Assembly: GCF_029892095.1 (NCBI RefSeq)
Contig: NZ_JARZAE010000004.1
Span: 6,572,001 to 6,636,000, forward strand
Direction: 5' to 3'
Length of the DNA stretch: 64,000 bases
Origin: Kitasatospora sp. MAP12-44
GTDB taxonomy: Bacteria; Actinomycetota; Actinomycetes; Streptomycetales; Streptomycetaceae
The notes beneath the pieces were generated by a model, which saw nothing but the letters and a program-made list of their open reading frames with translations, was not told the DNA's origin and did no database searches. This document shows positions 38,475-48,966 of this stretch, piece after piece (positions within the stretch are counted from its first letter, which is position 1; every line of letters begins with the position of its first letter). The position numbers and the translations under genes are program-made.

Positions 38475-38817
38475 TTGGGGCTCCTTTCGTGGCCGACTCG
38501 CAGCGGCCGGCTCCGTAGCTCGCGAGTTCTCGGTAGATCTCGAACGGCCGATCCCGTTTGCCGTCGCGGAACGGTCGCAGCGGGGCGGTCTGCTCCTTGT
38601 GCTCCGCCCCGCCCTCCCACCGCGCGAAGGACTCCCAGTCCGCCCAGCGGCTGATCACCACGAAGCACGACGGATGGTGCACGGCGGTGAGCAGTTCGTT
38701 GCCGAGCAGGCCGGCCGTACCGGCCATCCGGCGGCTGGCCTCGTGATAGGCGGCGAGGACCGCGTCGGGGTCCTCGCTCAGGTGGTAGAGCACTACCTCG
38801 ACGGCGCCCCCGGTCAC
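38458..38817 (-). CDS. ABM-domain monooxygenase/cyclase-like protein (second of a pair)
   Basis: The GTG at 38817 overlaps the stop of the first ABM gene (GTGA), giving 119 residues. VVLYHLSEDPDAVLAAYHEAS starts a dimeric alpha+beta barrel, and SCFVVISRWADWESFARWEGG matches the second half of the antibiotic biosynthesis monooxygenase (ABM) fold. Such proteins act cofactor-free on anthrone or anthraquinone-type intermediates. The pair recalls tandem ABM genes of pentangular polyphenol clusters. A longer upstream reading frame is not supported. Confidence 0.8.
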
Positions 38818-39140
38818 CGGGCGCAGCCTGCGGACCCGGCAAGGGCGGCGACCACGTGCATGGTCGTCATCGAGCCACCGCTGCGGTACGGGTGCAGCTT
38901 CTCCCGGTGGGTGAGATGGCGTTCGCTGGTCTCGAACTCGCGGAACCGCAGCTCGTCCGTCCAGTCGCTGACGATGTAGTAGACGCCCTCCTCCTCGGCG
39001 CCGCGGGAGAGCCACTGGCCCAGGTTGGCGGGGTGGTCGGTGACCGAGTCGCCGACCTCCCGCCACACCCGTTCGAAGTCCTGCTCCATCCCGGGCTTGA
39101 TCTGCATCCGCAGCATCACCCGGAAGGCCGAGGCGGCCAT
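38814..39140 (-). CDS. ABM-domain monooxygenase/cyclase-like protein (first of a pair)
   Basis: The 108-residue protein starts one base after the ketoreductase stop. The FRVMLRMQIKPGMEQDFERV strand-helix and GVYYIVSDWTDELRFREFE segment define an ABM dimeric barrel, as in quinone-forming oxygenases and small cyclases of aromatic polyketide pathways. It probably oxidizes a reduced ring to quinone or helps a late ring closure, perhaps as a complex with the next gene product. Confidence 0.8.
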   Translation of the reverse strand: MAASAFRVMLRMQIKPGMEQDFERVWREVGDSVTDHPANLGQWLSRGAEEEGVYYIVSDWTDELRFREFETSERHLTHREKLHPYRSGGSMTTMHVVAALAGSAGCAR

Positions 39141-39141
39141 C

Positions 39142-39891
39142 TCAGATTCCTCCGTCGACGTTGACGGTCTCGCCGGTGACGTAGCCGGCCAGGTCGCTCA
39201 GCAGGAAGAGCACGGGCGCGGCGAGCTCCTCGACGGTACCCAGCCGGGCCAGCGCGGTCTTCTGCGCGTAGGTGGCGCGCAGGCCGGCGGCGCGCTCGGC
39301 GGGCATCGTGTCGAATGCCTCGGTCTCGATCACGCCCGGTGCGACGACGTTGACCCGGATGCCGCGCGGGCCGAGCTCCTTGGCCAGCGAGCGGGTCAGC
39401 CCGATCATGGCGGCCTTGGCGGCGGTGTAGTGGGCCCGCAGCGGTATCCCGGCGGCGGCGCCGCGCGAGCCGATGTTGACGATCGAGGTGCCGGTGCCCA
39501 GCAGCGGCAGGGCCTGCTGGATGACGCGGTAGGCGGCGGTCAGGTTGGTGTCGATGATGCGCGACCACTCGTCGGCCGGCAGGTCCGCGAACGGGATGTG
39601 GCTGATCACACCGGCGTTGTTGACCACGCCGTCGAGTCGGCCGTAGTGCTCCTTGGCCAGCGCGACCAGCTTGTCGACCTCGGCGATCTCGCCGACGTCG
39701 GCCCGGACGGCGTGGTGCTCGCCCGGGATCTCCTTCAGTGCCTGGAGCAGGCTCTCGACGGCCTCGCTCTCCTGCCGGTAGCAGGTGAGCACGTCGGCGC
39801 CGGCCCGGGCGGCGGCCAGCACGATCGCTCGGCCGATGCCGCGGGTGCCCCCGGTGACCAGGATCTTCTTGCCGTGCAATGCGAGTTCCAT
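39142..39891 (-). CDS. Short-chain dehydrogenase, polyketide ketoreductase
   Basis: A 249-residue SDR with the NADPH motif [12 protein letters not shown], catalytic Ser in VNIGS, and YTAAK (Tyr/Lys). It resembles the SDR domain of the neighbouring fusion protein over its full length, so one is probably a duplicate of the other. In pentangular pathways a ketoreductase reduces a distal carbonyl (C-19-type); that role is inferred. It follows the fusion gene by 29 bp. Confidence 0.88.
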   Translation of the reverse strand: MELALHGKKILVTGGTRGIGRAIVLAAARAGADVLTCYRQESEAVESLLQALKEIPGEHHAVRADVGEIAEVDKLVALAKEHYGRLDGVVNNAGVISHIPFADLPADEWSRIIDTNLTAAYRVIQQALPLLGTGTSIVNIGSRGAAAGIPLRAHYTAAKAAMIGLTRSLAKELGPRGIRVNVVAPGVIETEAFDTMPAERAAGLRATYAQKTALARLGTVEELAAPVLFLLSDLAGYVTGETVNVDGGI

Positions 39892-39920
39892 GGGAATGTC
39901 CCTCCTAAAGGGGGCGACGG

Positions 39921-41396
<1,476 letters not shown>

Positions 41397-41406
41397 TCAT
41401 GTTCGG

Positions 41407-42669
41407 TCACTTCCTGAGGTGCTTGCGGTCCCCGGCACCCACCAGCAGCGCTGAGGTGAATCCGCCGTATCCGCGGGCGAGCACGAGGGCGGTCCGCGGG
41501 CTGGTCTGCCGCGGCCGGTCGAGCACCAGGTCGATCTCGCAGTCCGGCGCGGGTCGGCCCAGGCCGGCGGTGTGCGGCACGACGCCGGCGCTCAGCGCGA
41601 GCAGGGCGGTGGCGGTGTCCAGGGCTGCGCCGCCGGCGTAGAGCCTGCCGGTGAGGGTCTTGGGCGCGGTCACCGGCACCGCGCCGGGGCCGAACACCTC
41701 GGTGATGGCGCGGGCCTCGATGCGATCGCGCTCCGGGATTCCGCAGGCGTCCGCGAAGACGACATCCACCTCGCCCGGGGCGAGCCTCGCGTCGGCCAGC
41801 GCCCGGCGGATCACCGAGGCCAGCACCGGCGGCCGGTCCGATCCCGGGGGAGGGTCGAACCCGGCCGCGTAGCCGAGCAGTTCACCGTAGTGGGAGGCAC
41901 CGCGCTCGGCGGCCGAGGCCGCGGTCTCCACCACCAGGAAGGCACCGCCCTCACCCGGGACGAACCCGGAGGCGGAGGCGTCGAACGGCAGGTAGGCGCG
42001 GGCCGGGTCGTCCTCGGTGGACAACTCGCCGGTGGACAGTTGCGCCACCAGCCCGTACGGGCAGAGCGAGGCGTCCGTACCGCCGCTCACCACCAGCCGC
42101 GAACCGGTGTCGAGCAGGCGACGGGCCTGGCCGAGCGCGTCCAAGCCGCCGGACTGTTCGCAGCAGAGCACCCCGCAGGGGCCGCGCATGCCGTGCCGGA
42201 TGGAGACCTGGCCGGTGGTCGCGGCGTAGAACCAGGCGATCGATTGGTAGGCGCTCACCCAGGACGAGCCGTTCTGGTAGAGCTGCTCCATCTCGCGCTG
42301 CCCGAACTCGGTACCCCCGGAGGAACTGGTGCTGACCACGGCCAACTCGTACTCGGGCAGGTCCGCCGGGTCGGCGCCGGCGTCGTCGAGGGCGGCCTCG
42401 GTGGCGGCCAGCGCGAAGTGGGTGAACCGGTCGGTCTGCGGGACCAGTCGCCCCGGCACCTCGTCGTTGGCCTGGAACCCTGAGACCTCGCCGGCGACCC
42501 GCACGGGATAGCCGCCGGCGTCGAACCGGGTGATCCGACCGAGCCCGCTCTTGCCCGCCAGCACCGACTCCCAGTGCTGGCGGGCCCCGATACCGGTGGG
42601 TGCCACCACTCCGAGCCCGGTGACCACGGGCCGGCCGCGCCGGCTCGTCGTCAGTCCCGACGCGCTCAT
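41407..42669 (-). CDS. Ketosynthase beta subunit / chain-length factor
   Basis: A 420-residue KS-fold protein in which the active-site Cys is replaced by Gln ([12 protein letters not shown]), the hallmark of chain-length factors. It pairs with KS-alpha to set polyketide length and to decarboxylate malonyl-ACP. Its ATG overlaps the KS-alpha stop by four bases. The chain length cannot be read by eye. Confidence 0.96.
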   Translation of the reverse strand: MSASGLTTSRRGRPVVTGLGVVAPTGIGARQHWESVLAGKSGLGRITRFDAGGYPVRVAGEVSGFQANDEVPGRLVPQTDRFTHFALAATEAALDDAGADPADLPEYELAVVSTSSSGGTEFGQREMEQLYQNGSSWVSAYQSIAWFYAATTGQVSIRHGMRGPCGVLCCEQSGGLDALGQARRLLDTGSRLVVSGGTDASLCPYGLVAQLSTGELSTEDDPARAYLPFDASASGFVPGEGGAFLVVETAASAAERGASHYGELLGYAAGFDPPPGSDRPPVLASVIRRALADARLAPGEVDVVFADACGIPERDRIEARAITEVFGPGAVPVTAPKTLTGRLYAGGAALDTATALLALSAGVVPHTAGLGRPAPDCEIDLVLDRPRQTSPRTALVLARGYGGFTSALLVGAGDRKHLRK

Positions 42670-43946
42670 GCCGCGCACCTCCCCGCGACCGCTTCCGGCC
42701 GGCCGAGGACGACGGCCGTCTGGAACCCGCCGAACCCGCTGCCCACGCTGAGCACATGGTCCATCCGGTGCTCGCGAGCGGTGACCGGCACGTAGTCCAG
42801 GTCGCACTGGGGGTCGGGCACCGTGAGGTTGGCCGTCGGCGGAACGACCTGGTGGCGCAGCGCGAGCGCACAGGCGGCGATCTCCAACGAGCCGATCGCG
42901 CCGAGCGAGTGGCCGATCATCGACTTGATCGAGCTGACCGGCACCTCGTACGCGCGGTGGCCCAGGCTGCGCTTGAACGCGGCGGTCTCGTGGCGGTCGT
43001 TCTGCTTGGTGCCGGACCCGTGGGCGTTGATGTAGTCGATGTCCTCGGGGTCGAGTCCGGCCCGGTTCATGGCGGTCTTGATCGCCTCGGCCATCTCCCG
43101 CCCGTCCGGCTTGAGGCCGGTCATGTGGAAGGCGTTGCTGCGGCCCGCGAAGCCGAGGACCTCGGCATACACCTCGGCGCCCCGGCGCCTGGCCGCCTGC
43201 GCCTCCTCGATCACCAGCACCGCCGAGCCCTCGCCGAGCACGAAGCCGTCCCGCCGACCGTCGAACGGCCGGGAGGCGTGTTCGGCGTCGTCGTTGTTCG
43301 GGGTGGTGGCCTTGATCGCGTCGAAGCAGGCCAGGGTGATCGGCGACAGCGGTGCCTCGGTGGCGCCGGCCAGCACGATGTCGGCGCTTCCCTCCTCGAT
43401 CAGCTGCACGCCGTGGGCGACCGCGTCCAGCCCCGAGGTGCAGCCGGTGGAGATCAGCGCGACCGGTCCCTCCGCCCCCGCCTGCCAGGCGACCTCGACC
43501 GCCAGCGTGCTGGGGACCATGTAGCCGTAGAGCTGGGGGACGCCGTAGGTGTGGTCGACGAGCCAGTTGCGGCCCTGGTCGGAGAGCACGGCGTACTCCT
43601 CCTCCAGTCCCATGGTGCAGCCGACCGCGCTGCCCAGGCTGACCCCCACCCGTGCGGGGTCGGCCGTGCTCAGTGCGATGCCGCTGTCGGCGATCGCCTC
43701 GCGGGTGGCCACCACGGCGAACTGCGCCGCGCGGTCCATCCGCCGGATCTCCCGCAGCGAGAGGCCGGCGGCCAGCGGGTCGAAATCGCACTCGGCGGCG
43801 ACCCGAGAGCGGAAGTTGCCCGCGTCGAAGAGGCTGATCCGGCGGGTGGCGGTGCGTCCCGCGGACAGCAGGTCCCAGTAGGTGTCCCGCCCGATGCCAC
43901 CGGGCGCGACCACGCCGACGCCGGTGATGACGGCACGGCGGGTCAT
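42666..43946 (-). CDS. Ketosynthase alpha subunit (minimal type II PKS)
   Basis: A 426-residue beta-ketoacyl synthase with the nucleophile Cys in [11 protein letters not shown], the two catalytic histidines in [11 protein letters not shown] and IGHSLGAIG, and the C-terminal GFGGFQ. It condenses malonyl units with the CLF partner. Its start overlaps the cupin gene stop by four bases, so the operon is translationally coupled throughout. Confidence 0.97.
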   Translation of the reverse strand: MTRRAVITGVGVVAPGGIGRDTYWDLLSAGRTATRRISLFDAGNFRSRVAAECDFDPLAAGLSLREIRRMDRAAQFAVVATREAIADSGIALSTADPARVGVSLGSAVGCTMGLEEEYAVLSDQGRNWLVDHTYGVPQLYGYMVPSTLAVEVAWQAGAEGPVALISTGCTSGLDAVAHGVQLIEEGSADIVLAGATEAPLSPITLACFDAIKATTPNNDDAEHASRPFDGRRDGFVLGEGSAVLVIEEAQAARRRGAEVYAEVLGFAGRSNAFHMTGLKPDGREMAEAIKTAMNRAGLDPEDIDYINAHGSGTKQNDRHETAAFKRSLGHRAYEVPVSSIKSMIGHSLGAIGSLEIAACALALRHQVVPPTANLTVPDPQCDLDYVPVTAREHRMDHVLSVGSGFGGFQTAVVLGRPEAVAGRCAA

Positions 43947-44368
43947 CGGGCGCCCCCCACGTCGGGGTTGCCGCCCGCAGCGTTCAGCGGTGGCTCGATG
44001 TCCACGTGGCCGAGCTCGGGCCGGGGTGCGAGCGGGGAGAGGTGGAAGACGGCCTCGGCCTGCTCGTCACCGGCATTGACCAACCGGTGACGTATCCCGA
44101 TCGGGACCAGCAGCGAGTCGCCCGGCCCGAGTTCGATCGGCTCACCGTCCAGGCTCATCGTCACGGTGCCTCGGACGATGTGCAGGAACTCCTCGGAGTA
44201 CGGGTGCAGATGCTCGGTCACGTACTCACCGGGCGCCAGCCGCAGCACGCCGCCGAACCCGGAAGTGCACCCCACGGTCTTGGGGCTGAGGGTGACCCGG
44301 ATGTCGCCGCCCCGCTTGGTGTTGGCCTCGACGGAGTCCACGGCGACCTTGGTGGCGAACTCGCTCAT
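43943..44368 (-). CDS. Cupin-type polyketide cyclase (WhiE ORFII-like)
   Basis: A 141-residue cupin. Motif 1 reads [21 protein letters not shown] (metal ligands His-x-His and Glu; shown as [10 protein letters not shown]) and motif 2 [10 protein letters not shown] supplies the third His. Such cupins occur next to KS-alpha in spore-pigment and pentangular clusters and assist later ring cyclization. It overlaps the cyclase gene and KS-alpha gene by four bases each. Confidence 0.88.
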   Translation of the reverse strand: MSEFATKVAVDSVEANTKRGGDIRVTLSPKTVGCTSGFGGVLRLAPGEYVTEHLHPYSEEFLHIVRGTVTMSLDGEPIELGPGDSLLVPIGIRHRLVNAGDEQAEAVFHLSPLAPRPELGHVDIEPPLNAAGGNPDVGGAR

Positions 44369-44736
44369 GCGCCACCGCCCAGGTTGGCGCCGCCCGGTCG
44401 GGTGATCTGCGAACCGCGGTCAGGCGTCCAGGAGTAGAACGGGACGGCCATGGCGTCCTTGGGCTCACGCCAGTTCGGGTCGTACGGTGAGATGAACTGC
44501 CCCAGCCGGGTGTTGATCTCGTTGTACAGCGGGTGACTGCGCGCCTTGTAGAGATCGGGCGCGATGTCCCGCTCCGCCTCCACCAGGTGGAAGTAGAGGT
44601 TGTGGAAGGCGAACAGGCTCCGCCTGGACACACCCACCAGGTGCGGTAGTTCCGTGCTGTCCGAATCGGCGAAGACCTGGGCCACGCCCTCGGCGTCGGC
44701 GAGGTCCATCCTCGCCACGATCAGTGTTCGATGCAC
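44365..44736 (-). CDS. TcmI-type polyketide cyclase (WhiE ORFVII-like)
   Basis: From the GTG at 44736 (HRTLIVARMD), which has GGAGG seven bases upstream, the product is 123 residues. The segments LVGVSRRSLFAFHNLYFHL, then ARSHPLYNEINTRL and SPYDPNWREPKDAM are typical of TcmI-like cyclases, which close the final rings. It is the first gene of the PKS operon. An ATG further upstream would run through the regulatory repeats and was rejected. Confidence 0.88.
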   Translation of the reverse strand: MHRTLIVARMDLADAEGVAQVFADSDSTELPHLVGVSRRSLFAFHNLYFHLVEAERDIAPDLYKARSHPLYNEINTRLGQFISPYDPNWREPKDAMAVPFYSWTPDRGSQITRPGGANLGGGA

Positions 44737-44782
44737 GATGCCCTCCGTTGCTCGTCGGTACCCGGCCATGCTGGTCGCCGAG

Positions 44783-44810
44783 GTTCGAATGCGTCTGAAG
44801 GACGTCTGAA
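44783..44810 (-). promoter_or_regulatory. Probable SARP operator of the PKS operon
   Basis: On the minus strand TTCAGAC occurs twice exactly 11 bp apart (44810-44804 and 44799-44793), followed 10 bp later by TTCGAAC (44789-44783). SARP activators bind heptamer direct repeats on the same DNA face. The repeats lie 47-74 bp before the GTG of the first PKS gene, suitable for overlap with the -35 region. The SARP gene is adjacent. Confidence 0.7.
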
Positions 44811-44836
44811 ACCGCTCGGTCGCCGCCGCAGCGCGC

Positions 44837-44871
44837 AGCGGCCCGTCGCGCCACAGGCGCGACGGGCCGCT
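44837..44871. terminator. Perfect 16-bp hairpin between SARP gene and PKS operon
   Basis: AGCGGCCCGTCGCGCC (44837-44852) pairs with GGCGCGACGGGCCGCT (44856-44871) around an ACA loop. It lies 46 bp after the SARP stop and insulates the PKS promoter from SARP transcription. A weaker repeat, CAACTCAC/GTGAGTTG (44884-44910), lies between stop and hairpin. Confidence 0.8.
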
Positions 44872-44916
44872 ATATCGAGCCAACAACTCACTCTCTACAA
44901 AGGTGAGTTGTCGGAA

Positions 44917-46863
44917 TCATCGCATCGGATAGGCCGAGGCGACGGTCAGACGATCTCCATCGTGGGCCTGCGGGGTCTGCGGATCCTGCGCGCTGCACCG
45001 CTGCAGCAGCAGCAGGGCCTGCCTGGTGAGGCGGGGCACGGTATAGGCCGGCTCGATGTCCAGCCGGCCCTCCGGAACCGTGTTCGGGAGCTCGTCCATC
45101 ACGTGCACGTCGACCAGGTCCTCGAGAAGGGTCTCGGCATCCCCCGTGGGCCGAGACAGCAGCTCCGCGACCTGACCGACCTGCCAGTATGCCTGTTGGC
45201 GGCAGGTCAGCAGACTCAGCAAGTCCCGGTGCGAGTCCGGCAGATGCCGATAGCTGGACTCGATCGTGCTCACCAGGGACTGGGTACCGGCGGGGAGTTT
45301 GAGAATCGCCGACTCGTTGTTGCGCAGCCGCTCCAGCAGTCGGACCGCGGACCACCCGGGCCGGGCCGTCAACCGCTCGGCCACGGCCCGGATGACCAGT
45401 GGCAGCCCCTCGCACATTCTCAGCAGTTCGCCCACCGCGGCCGGCTCGTCCTGCCAGCGCCGGCCGCCCGCGACCCGGTTGTAGAGCTGGCGGCAGTCGG
45501 CCGCACCGAGCGCCGGCAGCATGACCTTGCGCCCGATGCCCAGGCTGTGCGAGCGGTAGCGGTTGGTGGAGATCACCGCACACCCAGGCCCGCCGGGGAT
45601 GAAGGCACGCAGCTGGGAGGCGGAGACCACCTCGTCCACCACGATCAGCATCCTGCGGTCCGCGGTATGGCTGCGCAGCAGGCGACTGAGCTCGTCGATC
45701 CCGGTCGGCAGCTTGTCCTTGGCCAGCCCGAAGGAGCTCAGGCTGGATCTCAGCAGCTCAGCCAGGACCGCGGTCCCCTTGCCGGCCTCGGAGAGGTCGA
45801 CGTACAACTGGCCGTCCGGGAAGTACTGTCGGACCCGGTGGGCGACTCGGATGGCGAAGCTGGTCTTGCCGACGCCGGGGGCGCCGTGGACCTCGACCAC
45901 CCGAGTGCTGCCCTGGGGTGCCCGGTCGGAGTCGCCCAGATAGTCCTCCAGTTGGGCGATCTCACTTTCCCTGCCCACGAAGTCGTCCATCTGTGCCGGA
46001 AGTTGGGCGGGCTCCTGATGCGGGGGACGCTCCGGCGCGACGCCCCGGGGGACCGCCTTCGTCGTGCCGGCGCCCCCTCCCCGATCGGTGAGGACCTCCT
46101 GGTGCAGCCGCTGGAGCGCGTCGGAGGGCTCCAGCCCGAGGTCGTCGACGAGCCTGGTGCGCAGGGCGCGGAAGACGTCCAGTGCCTCCGGGCGGCGGCC
46201 GCAGCGCTGCATCGCCCTCATCAGCTGGCCGGCGAGTGCCTCGTCGGTGGGGTGGGACCGGACGGCGTCCGACAGTTCGTCCAACACTGCCCGGTGCCGC
46301 CCGAGTTCCAGCTCGATGGCGAACCGGCGCTCCATCGCGCCGCGACGCCGCTCTTCGAGCTGGGTGGACCAGGCGGATAGCCGTCGGCCGTCGGCCACGC
46401 CGACCAGCGCCTGTCCGTGCCACAGGGCGAGCGCCGCCTGCAGCGTGCCGGCCGCCTGCTCACGGGCGCCACTGCGATGCTCGGCCTTGCCCTGTTCGAC
46501 CAGTCGCTCGAAGCGGAAGGCATCGACCGACTTCTTGTCATCCAGCTGCAGTTCGTAGCCGCCGACACGGGTGAGCAGCGCGGGTCTGCCGCTCGGCGGA
46601 ACGGTGCCGAATGCCTCGCCGGTCTGACCGCTGGCGAGCCGCAGCCTTCGACGCAGTTGGTAGATGTAGGTCTGCAGAGTGGTGACGGCTGTGAGCGGCG
46701 GGCTGTCCTCCCACAACTCCTCGCACAACTGGTCAAGACTGACCAGTGCGTTGGTATTCAGCACCAGCAGCGCCAGCACCTGGCGAAGCTTCGGCGCGGA
46801 CGGGGTGACATCCTCCTCGTCCCGGCATACGCGTAACGATCCCAGAAGGCTAATCTCCAACAC
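44917..46863 (-). CDS. SARP-family transcriptional activator with NB-ARC domain
   Basis: A 648-residue regulator. Residues 1-100 are an OmpR-type winged helix (ISLLGSLRV ... LQTYIYQLRRRL), about 105-250 the bacterial transcriptional activation domain (BTAD; LELGRHRAVLDELSDAV), and about 290-600 an NB-ARC/AAA ATPase with Walker A GAPGVGKTS and Walker B MLIVVDE. The start is GTG at 46863 with AGGGGGG upstream. It has the AfsR-like layout without the TPR tail. It probably activates the PKS operon through the TTCAGAC/TTCGAAC repeats nearby. Confidence 0.93.
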   Translation of the reverse strand: MLEISLLGSLRVCRDEEDVTPSAPKLRQVLALLVLNTNALVSLDQLCEELWEDSPPLTAVTTLQTYIYQLRRRLRLASGQTGEAFGTVPPSGRPALLTRVGGYELQLDDKKSVDAFRFERLVEQGKAEHRSGAREQAAGTLQAALALWHGQALVGVADGRRLSAWSTQLEERRRGAMERRFAIELELGRHRAVLDELSDAVRSHPTDEALAGQLMRAMQRCGRRPEALDVFRALRTRLVDDLGLEPSDALQRLHQEVLTDRGGGAGTTKAVPRGVAPERPPHQEPAQLPAQMDDFVGRESEIAQLEDYLGDSDRAPQGSTRVVEVHGAPGVGKTSFAIRVAHRVRQYFPDGQLYVDLSEAGKGTAVLAELLRSSLSSFGLAKDKLPTGIDELSRLLRSHTADRRMLIVVDEVVSASQLRAFIPGGPGCAVISTNRYRSHSLGIGRKVMLPALGAADCRQLYNRVAGGRRWQDEPAAVGELLRMCEGLPLVIRAVAERLTARPGWSAVRLLERLRNNESAILKLPAGTQSLVSTIESSYRHLPDSHRDLLSLLTCRQQAYWQVGQVAELLSRPTGDAETLLEDLVDVHVMDELPNTVPEGRLDIEPAYTVPRLTRQALLLLQRCSAQDPQTPQAHDGDRLTVASAYPMR

Positions 46864-47027
46864 TGCATTCCCCCCTAGAAATGCTTGCCCTGATCAATCG
46901 GTCCATCAGTCCGGACTCGAAGCAGGTCAAAGGTGCTGCGCTCGTGAGCAAATCGCCGGCAGGGTGTAAGCACCCCTTCGCCCGCTCGCGCAGCAGCCAC
47001 CTCCGTACCATATTTTCCGGGGCCAGC

Positions 47028-47044
47028 ACATGCAACAGGCATGT
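47028..47044. promoter_or_regulatory. Palindrome ACATGC-N5-GCATGT upstream of the SARP gene
   Basis: A perfect 6-bp inverted repeat 13 bp beyond the amidotransferase stop and 165 bp upstream of the SARP start. Its half-site is the same hexamer as in the proposed MarR operators but in opposite arrangement. It could be a weak hairpin or a regulator site. Confidence 0.3.
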
Positions 47045-47056
47045 CGTTCGTACCGG

Positions 47057-48925
47057 TCAGAGTCGAAGATCGACCTGGTACTCCGTCAGCCAAGTGTCGA
47101 GCTGGATCATCATTTCCATGCTGGCCCGCTCCACCCAGGCGAACGGGCCCTGCGGAGCGCCATCGGCCGCCAGCGCCGCGGCAGTCGCCTGCTCGTCGAG
47201 CAGCGGGGCGACCGCGCTGCCGCAGTCCGCGGCCAGTTCGGCGAACCTGGCTCGCACCAGCTCCCCGTACACCGCGTCCTGGGTGGTCGGGTACGCGCTC
47301 TTGCGCCGGTTCAGCACCTGCTCCGGGAGCAGGTCGGCGACGGCCGTGCGCAGCAGGCTCTTCTCCTGGCCGTCGACCCGCTTGAGCGTGGCCGGCACGT
47401 TGTAGACGTACTCGACCAGGGCGCGGTCGCAGAACGGCGGCCGCAGCTGGACGCCGTGGGCCATGCTCATCCGGTCGGCCCGGTCGAGGTGGGTGGGCGC
47501 CCAGCGGGTCAGCGCGAGGTAGCTGACCTCGCGGGCCCGGCGCTCCTGCGGGCTCTCGCCAGGCACGTGCGGGACCTCGGTGAGCGCGTCGCGGTAGTGC
47601 TGGTCCGCGTACTCCAGGAAGTTCAGTTGCTTGCGCAGCCCGAGGTCCACCAGCGAACAGCCGAGCCCGCCGGCGGCGGCGTCGTGGCCGCGCTCGAAGG
47701 AGACCCACGGGAAGGTCTGCGAGTTGCTGTGCGAGGGGTCGTACGCCCAGAAGTAGCCGTTGAACACCTCGTCGGCGGTCTCGCCCGAGAGCACCGCGCT
47801 CACCCCGGCCCGGCGCAGCGCGCCGAAGAACAGCAGCAGGGAGACGTCCATGTCGCCCAGGGGCGAGGGCGCGTCCTGGACGCGCAGGGCCGCCGCGTGC
47901 ACCTGACGCTCGGCCAGGGCCGCGGTGTCCAGCAGGATCTCGGTGTGGGTGGTGCCGATGTGCCGCGCGGCCAGATCGGCGAAAGGTGCGTCAGGGGTGG
48001 CCCGCATGGTGGGGTGCGGCTCGAAGTTCTCGGTGTAGCCGGCGAAGTTCACCGAGAACGTTCGCAGCGTCCCGGCGCCGGACTGCCGAAGCGACTGCTG
48101 GGCGAGCGCGGTCAGCGCGCTGGAGTCGATGCCGCCGGAGAGCATTGCCGCGACCGGCACGTCCGCGCGCAGGTGCTTGGACACGGCGTCCGCCAGCAGT
48201 TCGCGCACCGTGGCCACCGTGGTGTCCAGGCTGTCGGTGTGCGGGCGGGCGGACAGTTCCCAGTAGCGCTGCTCCGCGCCGCCCGAGCGCCCCAGCACCA
48301 GCCGGTGGCCGGGCAGTACCTCGCGCATGCCCTGGAAGACGCCGGTCCCGGGCTTGCGGCTGTGGGCGAAGAGCTCGCGCAGCCCGTCCGCGTCGACGAC
48401 CGGGCGGACCTCGGGGTGCGCGAGCAGCGCCTTCGGCTCGGAGCCGAACAGGATGCCGGAGGAAGTCCGGTAGTAGCAGAGCGGTTTGACGCCGAGCCGA
48501 TCGCGGGCCAGCAGCAGCTCCTGGCGCCTGACGTCCCAGACGGCCAGCGCGAACAGGCCCTCCAATCGGGTCAGGAAGTCCGGGCCCCACTCGAGGTAGG
48601 CGTACAGCGCCACCTCGGCCTCCGACCGGCCGGCGAACCGGTGACCTTTGGCGGCCAACTCCCGGCTCAGCTCGACGTGGTTGGTGATCGCGCCGTCCAG
48701 GGTCAGCACGGCCGCCGGGTTGGCCGCCGGGGCGATCGCGGGGCCGGCGCCGGCATCGAGGTCCAGCAGCGCCAGCCGCCGCTGGGCGAGCGCCGCGTGG
48801 CCCTCGATCCACTCTCCCGCGCCGTCCGGACCGCGATGGGCCAGCGTCGCGGACATCGCCCGTACGGTGGCCGTCTCGCGGGACATGTCCCGTTCGAAAT
48901 CGACCCAACCAGCAATCCCACTCAT
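47057..48925 (-). CDS. Asparagine-synthetase-like amidotransferase with Ser in place of the nucleophile Cys
   Basis: A 622-residue AsnB-family protein: N-terminal class II glutaminase-type domain (1-190: HRGPDG, RLALLDLD, EAEVALYAYLEWG) and synthetase domain with the ATP pyrophosphatase loop MLSGGIDSSALTA. In aromatic polyketide clusters (for example fredericamycin, pradimicin, xantholipin types) relatives form amides or lactams on the polyketide carboxyl. The N-terminus reads M-S-G-I-A-G-W, whereas AsnB needs Cys at position 2; the codon is AGT. Glutamine hydrolysis may therefore be lost, with ammonia or an amine used instead, as in beta-lactam synthetase. It is third in a coupled operon. 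Confidence 0.92.
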   Translation of the reverse strand: MSGIAGWVDFERDMSRETATVRAMSATLAHRGPDGAGEWIEGHAALAQRRLALLDLDAGAGPAIAPAANPAAVLTLDGAITNHVELSRELAAKGHRFAGRSEAEVALYAYLEWGPDFLTRLEGLFALAVWDVRRQELLLARDRLGVKPLCYYRTSSGILFGSEPKALLAHPEVRPVVDADGLRELFAHSRKPGTGVFQGMREVLPGHRLVLGRSGGAEQRYWELSARPHTDSLDTTVATVRELLADAVSKHLRADVPVAAMLSGGIDSSALTALAQQSLRQSGAGTLRTFSVNFAGYTENFEPHPTMRATPDAPFADLAARHIGTTHTEILLDTAALAERQVHAAALRVQDAPSPLGDMDVSLLLFFGALRRAGVSAVLSGETADEVFNGYFWAYDPSHSNSQTFPWVSFERGHDAAAGGLGCSLVDLGLRKQLNFLEYADQHYRDALTEVPHVPGESPQERRAREVSYLALTRWAPTHLDRADRMSMAHGVQLRPPFCDRALVEYVYNVPATLKRVDGQEKSLLRTAVADLLPEQVLNRRKSAYPTTQDAVYGELVRARFAELAADCGSAVAPLLDEQATAAALAADGAPQGPFAWVERASMEMMIQLDTWLTEYQVDLRL

Positions 48926-48966
48926 GGTCTTGTCCTCATTCGTGAGTAGCGGTTCCAGCCAGCCGG

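Noticed and set aside
44737-44886. Upstream extension of the TcmI-type cyclase
   Set aside because: It would run through the SARP repeats and terminator hairpin; the GTG at 44736 has a clear RBS.
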